From: Nitrospira sp.
GTDB taxonomy: Bacteria; Nitrospirota; Nitrospiria; Nitrospirales; Nitrospiraceae
Reading direction: 5' to 3'
Assembly (NCBI GenBank): GCA_029194675.1
Contig: JARFXP010000002.1
Span: 682,001 to 746,000, forward strand
DNA length: 64,000 nucleotides
The position numbers and the translations under genes are program-made. Shown one piece after another: positions 8,597 to 17,002 of the stretch (within the stretch, counting starts at the first letter, position 1; every line of letters starts with the position of its first letter). A model generated the notes under the pieces. It had not been told where the DNA came from. It made no database searches and saw only the letters and a list, made by a program, of their open reading frames with translations.

Positions 8597-10000
8597 ATGG
8601 CCACGATAAGTTTTGGCGGCCTGGGAAATGGACTGGACTTCGGCCAGGTTGTCGATCAATTGGTCAAGGCGTCGCGCATCCCCGTCGATCGGCTCAATGC
8701 CAAGAAGGGCGACCTGAATTCGAAATCGACCGACTATGCCACGCTGAACACGAAGTTGATCGCCCTTCAAAGCGCGGCCGACAAGGTGCGTCTACCTTCC
8801 AAGTTCGACCGCACCAGTGTGTCGGTCAGCGACACGACTGTGCTCACGGCAACGGGGTCGTCGTCGGCAGTTCAGGGAAGCTACACGGTCAAGGTCACGC
8901 AACTGGCGCAATCACACCAGATTACGAGCAAGGCGGCGAAGGCGGTTTCGTCCACGGCGACCGACATTGTGAGCGGCGGCTCGGGGACGTTCACCTTCCG
9001 CGTGGGCAGCGGCACGAATCAAACCGTCAGTCTGAGTGCGACTGAGACAATCGAAGATCTCAAAGCAGCCATCAATGATCTCGGTGCCGGCGTCACCGCG
9101 TCAATCGTGAACGCGGGGAGTGAGAGTTCTCCCGCCTACCGGCTGGCGCTGACCGCCACTAGTACCGGTGCCGCCAACGAGGTCACAATTGTCGCGGACA
9201 ACACCGACCTCGATTTTCTGAACGGCAGCGGAACCGGAGGAACCGATACTCTGCAAGCGGCTCAGGACGCCGTGATCGTTGTGGGCGATCCCACTCTGAA
9301 TCCGCTGACATTCCAACGAAGCAGCAACACTATTGCCGATGCCATTACCGATGTGACGTTGGCGCTGACTAAGACGACCGGCTCAAGTACGATCTTGGTG
9401 AATGTCTCACGGGATATGTCGGCCGTCCAAACCAACATTAAAGATCTGGCAACGGCGTACAATGAGGTGGTCAAGTTCATCAACGAGAGGACTACCTACG
9501 ACATCACGACCAAAAAGGGTGGAATCTTTTTCAACGAACCCACTGTGCGGGCGGTGCTTAGCCAGGTGAGGACGGCACTCGCTTCTGTCGTGCCGGGATC
9601 GACCGCCTATGTTTCGGTGGGTGACATCGGGTTCAAAACGGAGCGCGACGGATCGGTGACTGTCGATGATGCCAAGCTGAATGCGGCGCTCAGTTCTAAT
9701 TATACGGCCGTCAAGAATCTGTTCGTGAATCAAACGGGCAGCGCCGGAGTCGCCCAGCTCCTCAATGCAGCGGTGGATACGCTCGATGATATTGAATCAG
9801 GAGCGCTGACGCTCCGAAAACGAGGCCTCACCGACCAGATTTCGGATCTGACGGACGAGATTGCCCGGAAAGAAGATCTCATCACGGAGTATGAGGAACG
9901 CCTCCGCCGCCAGTACGCTGCGCTCGATGGGCTCCTTAGGCAAATGCAAAGCCAGATCGGTTTCCTTCAGTCTAATTCCTCACTCACGGGGAAAAATTAA
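8597..10000 (+). CDS. fliD: Flagellar hook-associated protein 2 (filament cap)
   Basis: 467 residues, within the normal FliD range. The N-terminal domain (FGGLGNGLDFGQVVDQLV; VDRLNAKKGDLNSKSTDYA) and the C-terminal coiled-coil part (LTDQISDLTDEIARKEDLI; LRRQYAALDGLLRQMQSQ) are typical FliD_N and FliD_C. FliD forms the cap at the filament tip under which flagellin folds. It starts 21 bases after flaG with GAGGAG upstream, and fliS follows 22 bases after its stop. Confidence 0.95.
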   Translation: MATISFGGLGNGLDFGQVVDQLVKASRIPVDRLNAKKGDLNSKSTDYATLNTKLIALQSAADKVRLPSKFDRTSVSVSDTTVLTATGSSSAVQGSYTVKVTQLAQSHQITSKAAKAVSSTATDIVSGGSGTFTFRVGSGTNQTVSLSATETIEDLKAAINDLGAGVTASIVNAGSESSPAYRLALTATSTGAANEVTIVADNTDLDFLNGSGTGGTDTLQAAQDAVIVVGDPTLNPLTFQRSSNTIADAITDVTLALTKTTGSSTILVNVSRDMSAVQTNIKDLATAYNEVVKFINERTTYDITTKKGGIFFNEPTVRAVLSQVRTALASVVPGSTAYVSVGDIGFKTERDGSVTVDDAKLNAALSSNYTAVKNLFVNQTGSAGVAQLLNAAVDTLDDIESGALTLRKRGLTDQISDLTDEIARKEDLITEYEERLRRQYAALDGLLRQMQSQIGFLQSNSSLTGKN

Positions 10001-10021
10001 GATCGTCCACGGAAGGGACCT

Positions 10022-10414
10022 ATGCTCACTCAATACACGAACCAGTATCAGCAGACACAGGTGATGACCTCCTCCAGAGTCCAGGTCGTCGTGCTGCTCT
10101 ACGACGCGGCCATCCAATCGATCGAACTGGCCAGGGGCGGGATTGAGTCGAACAATCTAAGGGAAAAAGGCCGATTCCTCGGACGAGCCATTTCCATCAT
10201 CGGGGAGCTCAATAGTGTGCTCGATTTCGAACAAGGTGGTGAGATCGCGCATTCGCTGCACCGCCTCTACGAGTACATGCTCAGCGAACTGGTCACAGCC
10301 AATGCCCGAAACGATGCGCGCCGTCTCGATGGCCCGCTGCGTTGCATGACGACACTTCGTGAGGGGTGGCTTGAGATCGCGGCGCAACAGACTCGTATGG
10401 CAGGTGTACGATGA
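10022..10414 (+). CDS. fliS: Flagellin export chaperone FliS
   Basis: 130 residues, standard FliS length. The N-terminal motif (YTNQYQQTQVMTSSRVQVVV, LLYDAAIQSIELA) and FLGRAISIIGELNSVLDFEQ, then RLYEYMLSELVTAN, match the FliS helical bundle. It binds the C-terminal helices of flagellin in the cytoplasm and stops early polymerisation. Its stop overlaps the next start (ATGA at 10411), coupling it to the FliT-like gene. Confidence 0.94.
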   Translation: MLTQYTNQYQQTQVMTSSRVQVVVLLYDAAIQSIELARGGIESNNLREKGRFLGRAISIIGELNSVLDFEQGGEIAHSLHRLYEYMLSELVTANARNDARRLDGPLRCMTTLREGWLEIAAQQTRMAGVR

Positions 10415-10737
10415 ACTCCACGGGGGAAAATAGTCAAGACGTCGTTGCTCGGCTCACAGAGGCCGCTGCAGAGGCGGCTGAGATCGGACAATGGGACGTC
10501 GTTGCTCAATATTATCGCGAACGCGCTGACATCTTGTCGGCCATACAGACGCCGATTCGAGAGGCGAGCGATATGCTGAAGCTCGATGAACAGATCCGCG
10601 ATCGTGTGCGTACTGCACAAGCCGTGTTGGTGTCTCTGTTGGGTGAGGCGGCGGCGACCAGGCAGCGACTTCAAGGTCTACATCAGCGACTTGAGGTGCA
10701 GGCTTCAGCTCCTGTGACCGTATCCGTGAAGGTGTAG
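10411..10737 (+). CDS. FliT-like flagellar chaperone
   Basis: 108 residues, all helical and charged (RLTEAAAEAAEIGQWDVVAQ; LDEQIRDRVRTAQAVLVSLL). It overlaps fliS by four bases and ends the filament gene set, exactly where fliT sits in many genomes. FliT proteins are poorly conserved, so the call rests on position, size and helical make-up rather than on a motif. A FliD-binding chaperone role is inferred. Confidence 0.6.
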   Translation: MNSTGENSQDVVARLTEAAAEAAEIGQWDVVAQYYRERADILSAIQTPIREASDMLKLDEQIRDRVRTAQAVLVSLLGEAAATRQRLQGLHQRLEVQASAPVTVSVKV

Positions 10738-10824
10738 CGTTTCCTCCGGAACTGAGCCGCCCTTCATGACCGAGAGCCGGCGCGCGCCGCTACGCTGAGA
10801 CAGGCCCATAGCAAAGAAAGTTAC

Positions 10825-11436
10825 ATGACCATGGCGTCCCCAGTCACGTCACCTTCCGTACCATCCAAGGATTCCGCAGATGAACGGCGAGAATGGATCA
10901 GAATCGATGACCGGGTGCTGATGGAATATCGTTTGCTGACCGATACAGGAACCGTCAATTCTGTCGAGACAGGCAGCACCGCTCCGGAGATGATTTCAGC
11001 AGCAGTCACGAAGCCGACAGCGGATCTGCTCGCGCGCACTGGAGAGTCATTGATCGGCTCACCGGTGCTTCCATGGATCATGAAAGTCGATTACCTGCTC
11101 GAAGTCATCCTCAATTCCCTTGCGACGATCGCGCCGTCAAGTGTCGTCATGGCGAGGCTGACGAATGTCAATTTGAGTGGAGGAGGGGTGGGCTTCGCAT
11201 CCTCCCGCGAATTCGCTGTCGGCGACCGAATATCGGTCAAGATGATCCTGCCTCCGTTTACCCCCATCCACACCGTGGCTGAGGTTATCCGATCGACATC
11301 GGACCCCCAGGGACAGGGTTGGATTCTTGCCACGGAATTCGTCGAGATCAGTGCAAACGATCAGGAGCACCTCATCCGTCACATTCTTCTTACACAAGCC
11401 GAACGATTGAGAGCACGCCGGATTTCCGTCTTGTAG
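10825..11436 (+). CDS. PilZ domain protein
   Basis: 203 residues. An N-terminal RREWIR (RxxxR) and a later NLSGGGVGF (N-x-S-x-x-G) form the two halves of the c-di-GMP-binding PilZ signature. They are separated by about 90 residues, much more than in a minimal PilZ domain, as in PilZ proteins with an inserted or N-terminal helical part. FAVGDRISVKMILPPF is the usual PilZ beta-barrel continuation. It is probably a cytoplasmic c-di-GMP effector tied to motility. It is convergent with the ATPase gene that follows. Confidence 0.82.
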   Translation: MTMASPVTSPSVPSKDSADERREWIRIDDRVLMEYRLLTDTGTVNSVETGSTAPEMISAAVTKPTADLLARTGESLIGSPVLPWIMKVDYLLEVILNSLATIAPSSVVMARLTNVNLSGGGVGFASSREFAVGDRISVKMILPPFTPIHTVAEVIRSTSDPQGQGWILATEFVEISANDQEHLIRHILLTQAERLRARRISVL

Positions 11437-11462
11437 AAACCGATGGTTCCTGAAGATACCGG

Positions 11463-12362
11463 TTATGCCGCTTGGGCAGGAGGGGCATTGAGGAGCTGTA
11501 GCAGCGTCTCTCCCATCCTCTCCAGCGCGGCGGCGGCAGGGGAAGAAGGGGCGTACTGAACCACCGGCACGTAGGCTCGTACCGCTTGTTCCATCGCAGG
11601 GTCTTCGGGGATTTCACCCAATAAGGTTAAGTCACCCCCAACATACTCCTTGAGCAACTTCCTAAGCTGCAGCACATTGACGCGAGCCCGCCCTGAGACT
11701 CGATTGAGGATGAGGGTTGGCTGAAAAGTTCGCAGAGTGTTTTCAGCAGACGCCCGGCCGGATTCATCGGTCTTGCCCGCCACGTCCAACACCTCTTCCA
11801 CACTGTTGTAGTCTCGATTGGTAAACTCCTCTGGCATGACATCCTGCATCACGAACATTGACAAGACACGACGAATCGCCGCCAGCTTGATGAACCTGTA
11901 GAGATCCAGGACAGAGGTCGGGTCCGGGGTTGCGACAGCGAGGTGATGGTCAGCCATCAGAAAAAAATCGAGCGCATGATAGCCCGTTCCCGCTCCGATA
12001 TCGATGATGATCACGTCCGCTCGAATATGCTGAAAATTCCGGATCAGGCGCATCTTCTGTGAATAGGCCATGTTGGCCGTCGCCAATGTGTCCCCGGTGC
12101 CCGGAATAATCCGCAAGTTCGGGTGAACGGAGAGACGTTGAGCCAGATCATCCAGGTGCTCGATTCGATGGTTGAGGAAGTCGGTCAGGGTGAACGACGG
12201 GTTTAGGAGACCGACCAGCACATGCGCATCGGCGCCGCCGACATCGAGGTCTGTGAGCACTACCTGTTTTCCCTTCCGTGCCAAAACGAGAGCCAGGTTG
12301 ACCGAAACTACACTTTTCCCCACCCCGCCTTTTCCCGATGCGACCGATATGACACATGCCAT
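11463..12362 (-). CDS. MinD/ParA-type ATPase, FlhG-like
   Basis: 299 residues. The deviant Walker A is SGKGGVGKS at residues 9-17, with two lysines as in MinD/FlhG. LTDLDVGGADAHVLVGLL is the switch region and DVIIIDIGAGTGYHALDFFL is Walker B. A MinD-type amphipathic C-terminal helix is not obvious; the end is rich in leucine and alanine. Its place between filament genes and cheY suggests FlhG/FleN, which sets flagellar number and position. No flhF is in the window, so another MinD-like role is possible. It is the only - strand gene in the flagellar/chemotaxis part. Confidence 0.8.
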   Translation of the reverse strand: MACVISVASGKGGVGKSVVSVNLALVLARKGKQVVLTDLDVGGADAHVLVGLLNPSFTLTDFLNHRIEHLDDLAQRLSVHPNLRIIPGTGDTLATANMAYSQKMRLIRNFQHIRADVIIIDIGAGTGYHALDFFLMADHHLAVATPDPTSVLDLYRFIKLAAIRRVLSMFVMQDVMPEEFTNRDYNSVEEVLDVAGKTDESGRASAENTLRTFQPTLILNRVSGRARVNVLQLRKLLKEYVGGDLTLLGEIPEDPAMEQAVRAYVPVVQYAPSSPAAAALERMGETLLQLLNAPPAQAA

Positions 12363-12503
12363 TGAGTTCAGTTTCTATTGGTTTGAGCCTGGTAGCACAT
12401 ACTGTGTCGGTCAGTCGCGCAGAAACATGAATACACATCATCCATCAGAGTGGAACCGGTAAGAAGATAAGGTTGTAGGCCGACATCCGCCTCTACTGGG
12501 TGC

Positions 12504-12531
12504 TCAAGTTTTGGAACCGCTACGCCGATAC
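12504..12531 (+). promoter_or_regulatory. Candidate sigma-28 promoter of the HTH gene
   Basis: TCAAGTTT, 12 bases, GCCGATAC. Each half matches 7 of 8 consensus positions; the spacer is one base longer than at the flagellin promoter. Transcription would start near 12538, only a few bases before the ATG at 12542, giving an almost leaderless mRNA. Confidence 0.5.
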
Positions 12532-12541
12532 CTCAATCGTC

Positions 12542-12772
12542 ATGAATAATGAAGTACCGACAGCAGCAGCGATCCACACTGTGGAGACCACAGCACGGGA
12601 GGGGGAAATTCTGACCGTGATGGAGGTGGCTCGGTTTCTGCGGGTACCGAAGTCTACAGTCTATAAGCTCGCCCGAGTTGGCGATCTGCCGGCGTCAAAA
12701 ATTGGAAAGCATTGGCGCTTCCTTCGCCGTGATATCCATGAATGGATGCATGGTCGGTCTCGGCAAGCCTAG
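12542..12772 (+). CDS. Excisionase/AlpA-type helix-turn-helix DNA-binding protein
   Basis: 76 residues from the ATG at 12542; an upstream in-frame start at 12500 would lie inside the candidate promoter. The domain LTVMEVARFLRVPKSTVYKL, then GDLPASKIGKHWRFLRRDI and HEWM, is the classic winged MerR-like excisionase fold (helix_turn_helix, family 17). Such proteins serve in phage excision, but stand-alone copies also act as small regulators. No integrase or phage gene is near, so a regulatory role in the motility block is more likely. Confidence 0.82.
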   Translation: MNNEVPTAAAIHTVETTAREGEILTVMEVARFLRVPKSTVYKLARVGDLPASKIGKHWRFLRRDIHEWMHGRSRQA

Positions 12773-13090
12773 CGATCCGAGAGTGGCTGTTTGGTTCATC
12801 GGCAGAATGATTCGACTGCCGTCCTCGGCCGACAAGTCTCCAGGCCATGAGTGGAGGCCTATCTTGTCGGCGATGCCCTCCCAGGACAAGCGTTTTCCAA
12901 GCACCTCGATCATTCCTCACTCATGCAGGGAAGTCGGCAACGCATCGAGCCTTTCCGGCTCAGGTCGATCGGCGAATGTGCCGATATCCGACGAAGCGCC
13001 GAGAGGCCCTGGAGAGGTTGAACCGTCCTATCATGGACAAGACCGTGAATCATCGTGGCTGTGACGGTAGGAGAAGAAAAAGGAGGGGCT
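12773..13090 (+). other. Gene-free stretch before cheY
   Basis: No convincing coding frame was seen. A weak sigma-28-like pair occurs at 12960-12987 (TCAGGTCG, then GCCGATAT), with the same long spacing as the HTH promoter, about 100 bases before the cheY start. An AGGAGG just before 13091 is the cheY ribosome binding site. Confidence 0.35.
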
Positions 13091-13471
13091 ATGTTGGCCG
13101 ATCCAAACATGAAAATCCTTGTGGTCGATGACATGGTGACGATGAGAAGAATTGTCAAGAATATCCTGAAGCAGTTGGGATTCGCCAATATAGATGAGGC
13201 AGAAAACGGACAAGAGGCGCTGCAGAAGCTGCGAGCAGACACCTTTGGCTTCGTTGTGTCCGACTGGAACATGCCGGTCATGACTGGTATCGACATGCTC
13301 CGTGCGATTCGAGCAGACGAGAAGCTCAAAACAACGCCTGTCTTGATGGTGACCGCCGAGGCGCAACAAAGCAACTTGGTCGAGGCAGTGCAAGCGGGCG
13401 TCAACAACTATATCGTCAAGCCATTCACAGCCGAGACTTTGCAAGAAAAGATTGCGAAGATTTTCAAGTAA
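13091..13471 (+). CDS. cheY: Chemotaxis response regulator CheY
   Basis: 126 residues, a lone receiver domain. The start at 13091 is chosen over 13055 because AGGAGG sits seven bases upstream and the protein then begins MLADPNMKILVVDD as CheY proteins do. Acidic pocket D13/D14, phosphorylation site D58 in VVSDWNMP, Thr in MVTAEA and Lys in YIVKPF are all present. Phosphorylated CheY binds the flagellar switch. cheZ starts three bases after its stop, so kinase output and phosphatase are co-expressed. Confidence 0.95.
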   Translation: MLADPNMKILVVDDMVTMRRIVKNILKQLGFANIDEAENGQEALQKLRADTFGFVVSDWNMPVMTGIDMLRAIRADEKLKTTPVLMVTAEAQQSNLVEAVQAGVNNYIVKPFTAETLQEKIAKIFK

Positions 13472-13474
13472 CCC

Positions 13475-14107
13475 GTGATCAAACAGATCCGTGTTCACAC
13501 TGGGATAGGGAGCAAGGTTGTGCATAATCAAGAACATAAATTGTACGAGGAACTCGGAGCCTTGACTCGTTTTGTGGACAACGCGATGAAAGCCATTTCG
13601 GTGGTTACCCCGCAGATCATTTCCAGTAGTACCCAGCTTCCAACCGCCGCCTCCCATTTGAGCGACCTGAGCAAAATGACGGAAGATGGCACACTTGAGG
13701 TGATGCGTTTGACGGAGATGATTCAGGATCATCACGGGCAGATCGCCAAAGATCTCTCCTCGGTCGTCGAAGTCTTGCAGGCGATGGATTGCGCGACTCT
13801 TGCAGGACGTCTCCAGAACGTGACCTCTGTTCTCGCTCGGGACGGCAAATGTCTGACGGAGATCATGACCGCTCTGTCCTTTCAAGATCTGGTGGCTCAA
13901 CGGGTGAAGAAACTTGTTTCGATTCTCGACGAAGTGCAAGGAAAGCTGAAGGAGCTAGTGGTCCTGTTCGGATTTCAGGAAAGCTGCGAGGCTGCACGTG
14001 ATGCGGGCACAGCCGGACACTTACTCAAACAACTCGAGGAATCGAAAACGACCGTCATGAAGCAGAAAGTCGCCGACGACATCCTGGCTCAGTTCGGATT
14101 CAAATGA
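13475..14107 (+). CDS. cheZ: CheY-P phosphatase CheZ
   Basis: 210 residues with a GTG start three bases after cheY. ALSFQDLVAQRVKKLV holds the catalytic FQDLxxQ (Asp and Gln) of CheZ. The C-terminus VADDILAQFGFK matches the CheZ C-terminal peptide that docks onto CheY (DDLLxxLGF in enterics). The rest is long helix. It removes phosphate from CheY. A GTG near 13515 is an alternative start. Confidence 0.92.
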   Translation: MIKQIRVHTGIGSKVVHNQEHKLYEELGALTRFVDNAMKAISVVTPQIISSSTQLPTAASHLSDLSKMTEDGTLEVMRLTEMIQDHHGQIAKDLSSVVEVLQAMDCATLAGRLQNVTSVLARDGKCLTEIMTALSFQDLVAQRVKKLVSILDEVQGKLKELVVLFGFQESCEAARDAGTAGHLLKQLEESKTTVMKQKVADDILAQFGFK

Positions 14108-14119
14108 GGCGTCCGTATA

Positions 14120-14890
14120 ATGGATATTGCAACAGTACTCGGGATCGTGATCGCGTTGGGTTCCATCGTTGGAGGGCAAGTACTGGAAGGCGGCCACGTG
14201 AGTTCGATCCTGCAGCTGACTGCCTTTATCATCGTGATCGGTGGGACGGCCGGAGCGATCTGTATCCAGAATCCGCTGCCGGTCGTTATCAAGGCGGTCG
14301 GCGCCCTGTCTCTGGCGCTTTCCAGCCATCACATCGACAATAAGGGAACGATCAAGTTGATTTTGGATCTCGCAAACCTCTCGCGAAAGCAGGGGTTGCT
14401 GGCGCTCGAGGGAAAACTGAAAGACATCAAAGATCCCTTCATAAAGAAAGGAATTCAACTGATCGTTGACGGTACCGAACCAAAAGCTGTGCATGAGATT
14501 CTCGAAATTGAAGTGGAACACCATGAGGAACAAGGTATGATCGCGGCCAAGGTCTGGGAAGCAGCCGGAGGATACGCACCGACCGTCGGCATCCTCGGCG
14601 CGGTTCTGGGGTTGATTCATGTGATGGAAAATCTCGCCGATCCCTCGAAACTTGGCAGCGGGATCGCGGTCGCGTTCGTCGCCACGATCTACGGCGTGGG
14701 GGCGGCGAACCTCTTCTTCCTTCCCCTTGCCAACAAGATCAAGCTGAAGCTGAAAGAGGAAGCGGGGGGCCGCAACCTGATCATCATGGGGCTCGTTGGA
14801 CTCGCTCATGGCGAAAATCCTCGGTTGCTGCAAGAAAAGTTGGAGAGTGTCCTTCCACACAGCGAACGTACGAAAGAGACAAAGAAATGA
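14120..14890 (+). CDS. motA: Flagellar motor stator protein MotA
   Basis: 256 residues, the PomA/MotA short-form length. Four membrane segments are visible: about residues 4-22, 28-50, 150-175 and 182-205. The loop between the second and third pairs is charged (LEGKLKDIKDPFIKKGIQLI) and would contact the rotor. AAGGYAPTVGILGAVLGLIH is the third-helix signature. It works with MotB encoded just downstream. The ion type cannot be fixed from sequence alone. Confidence 0.93.
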   Translation: MDIATVLGIVIALGSIVGGQVLEGGHVSSILQLTAFIIVIGGTAGAICIQNPLPVVIKAVGALSLALSSHHIDNKGTIKLILDLANLSRKQGLLALEGKLKDIKDPFIKKGIQLIVDGTEPKAVHEILEIEVEHHEEQGMIAAKVWEAAGGYAPTVGILGAVLGLIHVMENLADPSKLGSGIAVAFVATIYGVGAANLFFLPLANKIKLKLKEEAGGRNLIIMGLVGLAHGENPRLLQEKLESVLPHSERTKETKK

Positions 14891-14970
14891 AACGTGAAAT
14901 GTGAAAAGTGAAGCGGCATGCTCCAAGCCTGGGTCGAACGTCTCACCCCTTCACGTCTAACGGTTTACGC
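14888..14970. repeat. Short-word inverted repeat between motA and motB
   Basis: The left part repeats the word gtgaaa at 7-8 base steps (AAACGTGAAATGTGAAAAGT). The right part carries the complement (cacccc ttcacg, ggttt). Similar word clusters occur at 17003-17082, 36490-36600, 29368-29440 and 39136-39182. The element covers the motA stop region and the extra upstream start of the motB frame. Confidence 0.55.
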
Positions 14971-14974
14971 GCTT

Positions 14975-15823
14975 ATGGCCAAGCACAAACACGAAGAACA
15001 CGAAAATCACGAACGCTGGCTAGTCTCGTATGCCGATTTCATTACCTTGCTGTTTGCGTTTTTCGTCGTAATGTACTCGATCTCGTCGGTCAACATCGGG
15101 AAGTACCGAACCGTCAGCGAATCGATCAAGGCGGCGTTGAATCCGCTCGCTAACCACTCGGGTGCGAATCAGGTAATCAGCGTCGGCGAAGCAAAACTAG
15201 CGCTGCAAGGGCGGAATCTAACCGACGCCAAGGAAGTCATGATTCGCCGTATCCGCCAACTGACCCAAGTCATTAAGGATAAGCAACTGAAAGACATGGT
15301 GGCGTTCGTCACCGTCGTGCAGACGATCAATGGAGACATCGTAATTACGATCCCTGATCGACTCCTGTTTAACAGTGGAGAAGCGACTGTCAGAGCGGAA
15401 GCCCTGCCTTTTCTCGAAGGATTAGGCGGAGCTATCCTGGAAATGAACCGGCATGCCCGCGTCGAAGGACATACGGATAATGTTCCAATGCGGACAGCAC
15501 AATTTCCTTCCAATTGGGAGCTGTCGGCCGCTCGGGCAGTGATGGTTGTGCGGGTATTGTCGGAACTCTACGGAGTACCGGCGGATCACCTGGCAGCCGT
15601 GGGGCATGCCGATACCAGACCCGTGACGGCCAACTCGGATGCGGAACAGAGGGCCAAGAATCGTCGAGTCGAAGTCGTCATTCTTGAGCAAGCGCCTCCG
15701 GCTCCCGTGCTCCCGTCCGAGGATGAGACGGATATATCCAAGCAATCGACAGAAGAAATGCCGCCGAGCGCATCGCAGGCTGGTCCTGAGTTGCTCGGCG
15801 AAGGCCGACTCCGGACGCCGTAG
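14975..15823 (+). CDS. motB: Flagellar motor stator protein MotB
   Basis: 282 residues from the ATG at 14975. A longer in-frame start at 14918 would add 19 residues encoded by the repeat element and is less likely. ERWLVSYADFITLLFAFFVV is the single membrane helix, with D21 as the ion-binding aspartate. The C-terminal OmpA-like peptidoglycan-binding domain has VEGHTDNVPM, NWELSAARAVMVVRVL and RAKNRRVEVVIL. A ~40-residue acidic tail follows. It anchors the stator formed with MotA. Confidence 0.93.
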   Translation: MAKHKHEEHENHERWLVSYADFITLLFAFFVVMYSISSVNIGKYRTVSESIKAALNPLANHSGANQVISVGEAKLALQGRNLTDAKEVMIRRIRQLTQVIKDKQLKDMVAFVTVVQTINGDIVITIPDRLLFNSGEATVRAEALPFLEGLGGAILEMNRHARVEGHTDNVPMRTAQFPSNWELSAARAVMVVRVLSELYGVPADHLAAVGHADTRPVTANSDAEQRAKNRRVEVVILEQAPPAPVLPSEDETDISKQSTEEMPPSASQAGPELLGEGRLRTP

Positions 15824-15922
15824 GCCTATCGCAGGTTCCCACAGGCAGCCCGACTCTCAAGTCTCGTTTAAATGCAACCGACAGTAAGTGTCAGTGACCT
15901 CAGAGAAGAGGTTTCACGATCG

Positions 15923-16225
15923 ATGACAACAGAACTGGCTGCATCTCAGACGCAACGGACTGAAGATCAGAATCCCAGACACCTCGCCCCCAAGTGCGAT
16001 CTCACCATTTTTGAGGTGGCAGAATTCAAGGAATCTCTGGTGAAGCTGTTTGCAAATGATGGGTTGGTGTCATTGGATCTCAGCGGCGTTGCGCGAGTGG
16101 ACACAGCGGCGATTCAGCTGATGCTGGCCGCGCGCAAGCAAGGACGCATGATCGTGATGGGTATCTCCGATGACCTTCAGACCAAATTGAATCAGTTGGG
16201 ATTGACCGATCCTCTGAGCGAGTGA
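15923..16225 (+). CDS. STAS domain protein
   Basis: About 100 residues from 15923; an in-frame ATG at 15872 is an alternative. LTIFEVAEFKESLVKLF and LVSLDLSGVARVDTAAIQLM fit the STAS/MlaB-like fold. The usual phosphorylated Ser of anti-sigma antagonists is replaced by Thr (VDTAAIQ, T61). Small STAS proteins of this kind stand just upstream of cheA in several phyla. Its partner is unknown; a link to the chemotaxis kinase or to the partner-switching genes at 30-33 kb is inferred. Confidence 0.8.
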   Translation: MTTELAASQTQRTEDQNPRHLAPKCDLTIFEVAEFKESLVKLFANDGLVSLDLSGVARVDTAAIQLMLAARKQGRMIVMGISDDLQTKLNQLGLTDPLSE

Positions 16226-16259
16226 GGCGCATGACAAGTCAACCAGCTTATCCAAGATC

Positions 16260-16538
16260 GTGACGGCGATGCAGTTTCAGGATATCACGCGGCAAAAGCT
16301 GGAACACGTTGGGCGAGCGTTGGATCGATGGAGCCGGCATCTCCTGACGCTGATGAAGGGACCCGAGGACGACAGTGGGAAGCAGGAGGTGGCTGCCCTG
16401 GAACTGATTAAGCAGCACTATACCATGGAGGAGGAGGAGGAACGTCGCGTGCATGCGACGGCGGTCGATCCTGATTACGGAGAACCGGTGCCCATGGACA
16501 TGTCGAGCAACGAACCCGATCTCGTCGCGCTCTGTTAG
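16260..16538 (+). CDS. Short CheZ-like protein
   Basis: 92 residues from a GTG; the ATG at 16269 also works. MQFQDITRQKLEHVGRALD reproduces the CheZ catalytic helix (FQDxxxQ). The frame is open upstream to 16218 and reads LSKIVTAMQ, also CheZ-like, without a further start codon. The protein lacks the long N-terminal helix and the CheY-docking C-terminus of CheZ. It could be a minimal phosphatase, a docking protein or a decayed cheZ. It is followed by the second cheY and cheA, which argues for a link with CheY2. Confidence 0.6.
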   Translation: MTAMQFQDITRQKLEHVGRALDRWSRHLLTLMKGPEDDSGKQEVAALELIKQHYTMEEEEERRVHATAVDPDYGEPVPMDMSSNEPDLVALC

Positions 16539-16593
16539 AGCGAAGTCCGATGTTACTGCAATAGGATTCTGTCGCCGATGTCGGAGGGTCGCC

Positions 16594-16965
16594 ATGGGCA
16601 AGACTGCGCTGATCGTCGATGATTCACCCACTATGCGTCAGCTGGTGTCGTCTACCTTGACGAATGCCGGTTTTACCGTCGTCGAAGCAGAGCATGGGAA
16701 AGATGCTGTAAATAAAGTTGCAGCAGAGCCCAAGCTGGATATCATCGTGACCGATCTGAATATGCCGGAGATGGACGGGATCACGCTCATCAAAGCATTA
16801 CGGAAATTGAACGCGTTCAGATTCACACCGATCCTCATGCTCACGACCGAGTCAGCGGCTGACAAGAAACAGGCAGGAAAAGAAGCCGGTGCGACGGGCT
16901 GGATCGTCAAACCGTTCAACCCGGACATCCTGCTGAAAACGATCGCCAAGGTATTGCCGGTATAG
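16594..16965 (+). CDS. CheY-like response regulator
   Basis: 123 residues. The start at 16594 is supported by GGAGGG about six bases upstream and the sequence MGKTALIVDDSPTMRQ. Phosphorylation site is D54 in IVTDLNMPEMDG; the Thr (LMLTTES) and Lys (WIVKPF) switch residues are present. It is closest in style to the CheY proteins encoded beside cheA in Geobacter-type clusters. It differs from the cheY at 13091, so two CheY proteins may compete for CheA phosphate. Confidence 0.93.
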   Translation: MGKTALIVDDSPTMRQLVSSTLTNAGFTVVEAEHGKDAVNKVAAEPKLDIIVTDLNMPEMDGITLIKALRKLNAFRFTPILMLTTESAADKKQAGKEAGATGWIVKPFNPDILLKTIAKVLPV

Positions 16966-17002
16966 CGGCGCGAACGTGCCTTTCGAGAAGCGTTCGCGTC
17001 GG

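Noticed and set aside
11437-11462. Terminator between the convergent PilZ and MinD-like genes
   Set aside because: Only a 5-bp imperfect inverted repeat fits in the 26-base gap.
12542-12772. Phage or integrative element marked by the excisionase-like gene
   Set aside because: No integrase, attachment repeats or phage genes are near; flanking genes are ordinary motility genes.
12678-13064. A 128-codon + strand frame overlapping the HTH gene and reaching toward cheY
   Set aside because: Overlaps the well-supported HTH domain in another frame and shows no protein-like pattern.
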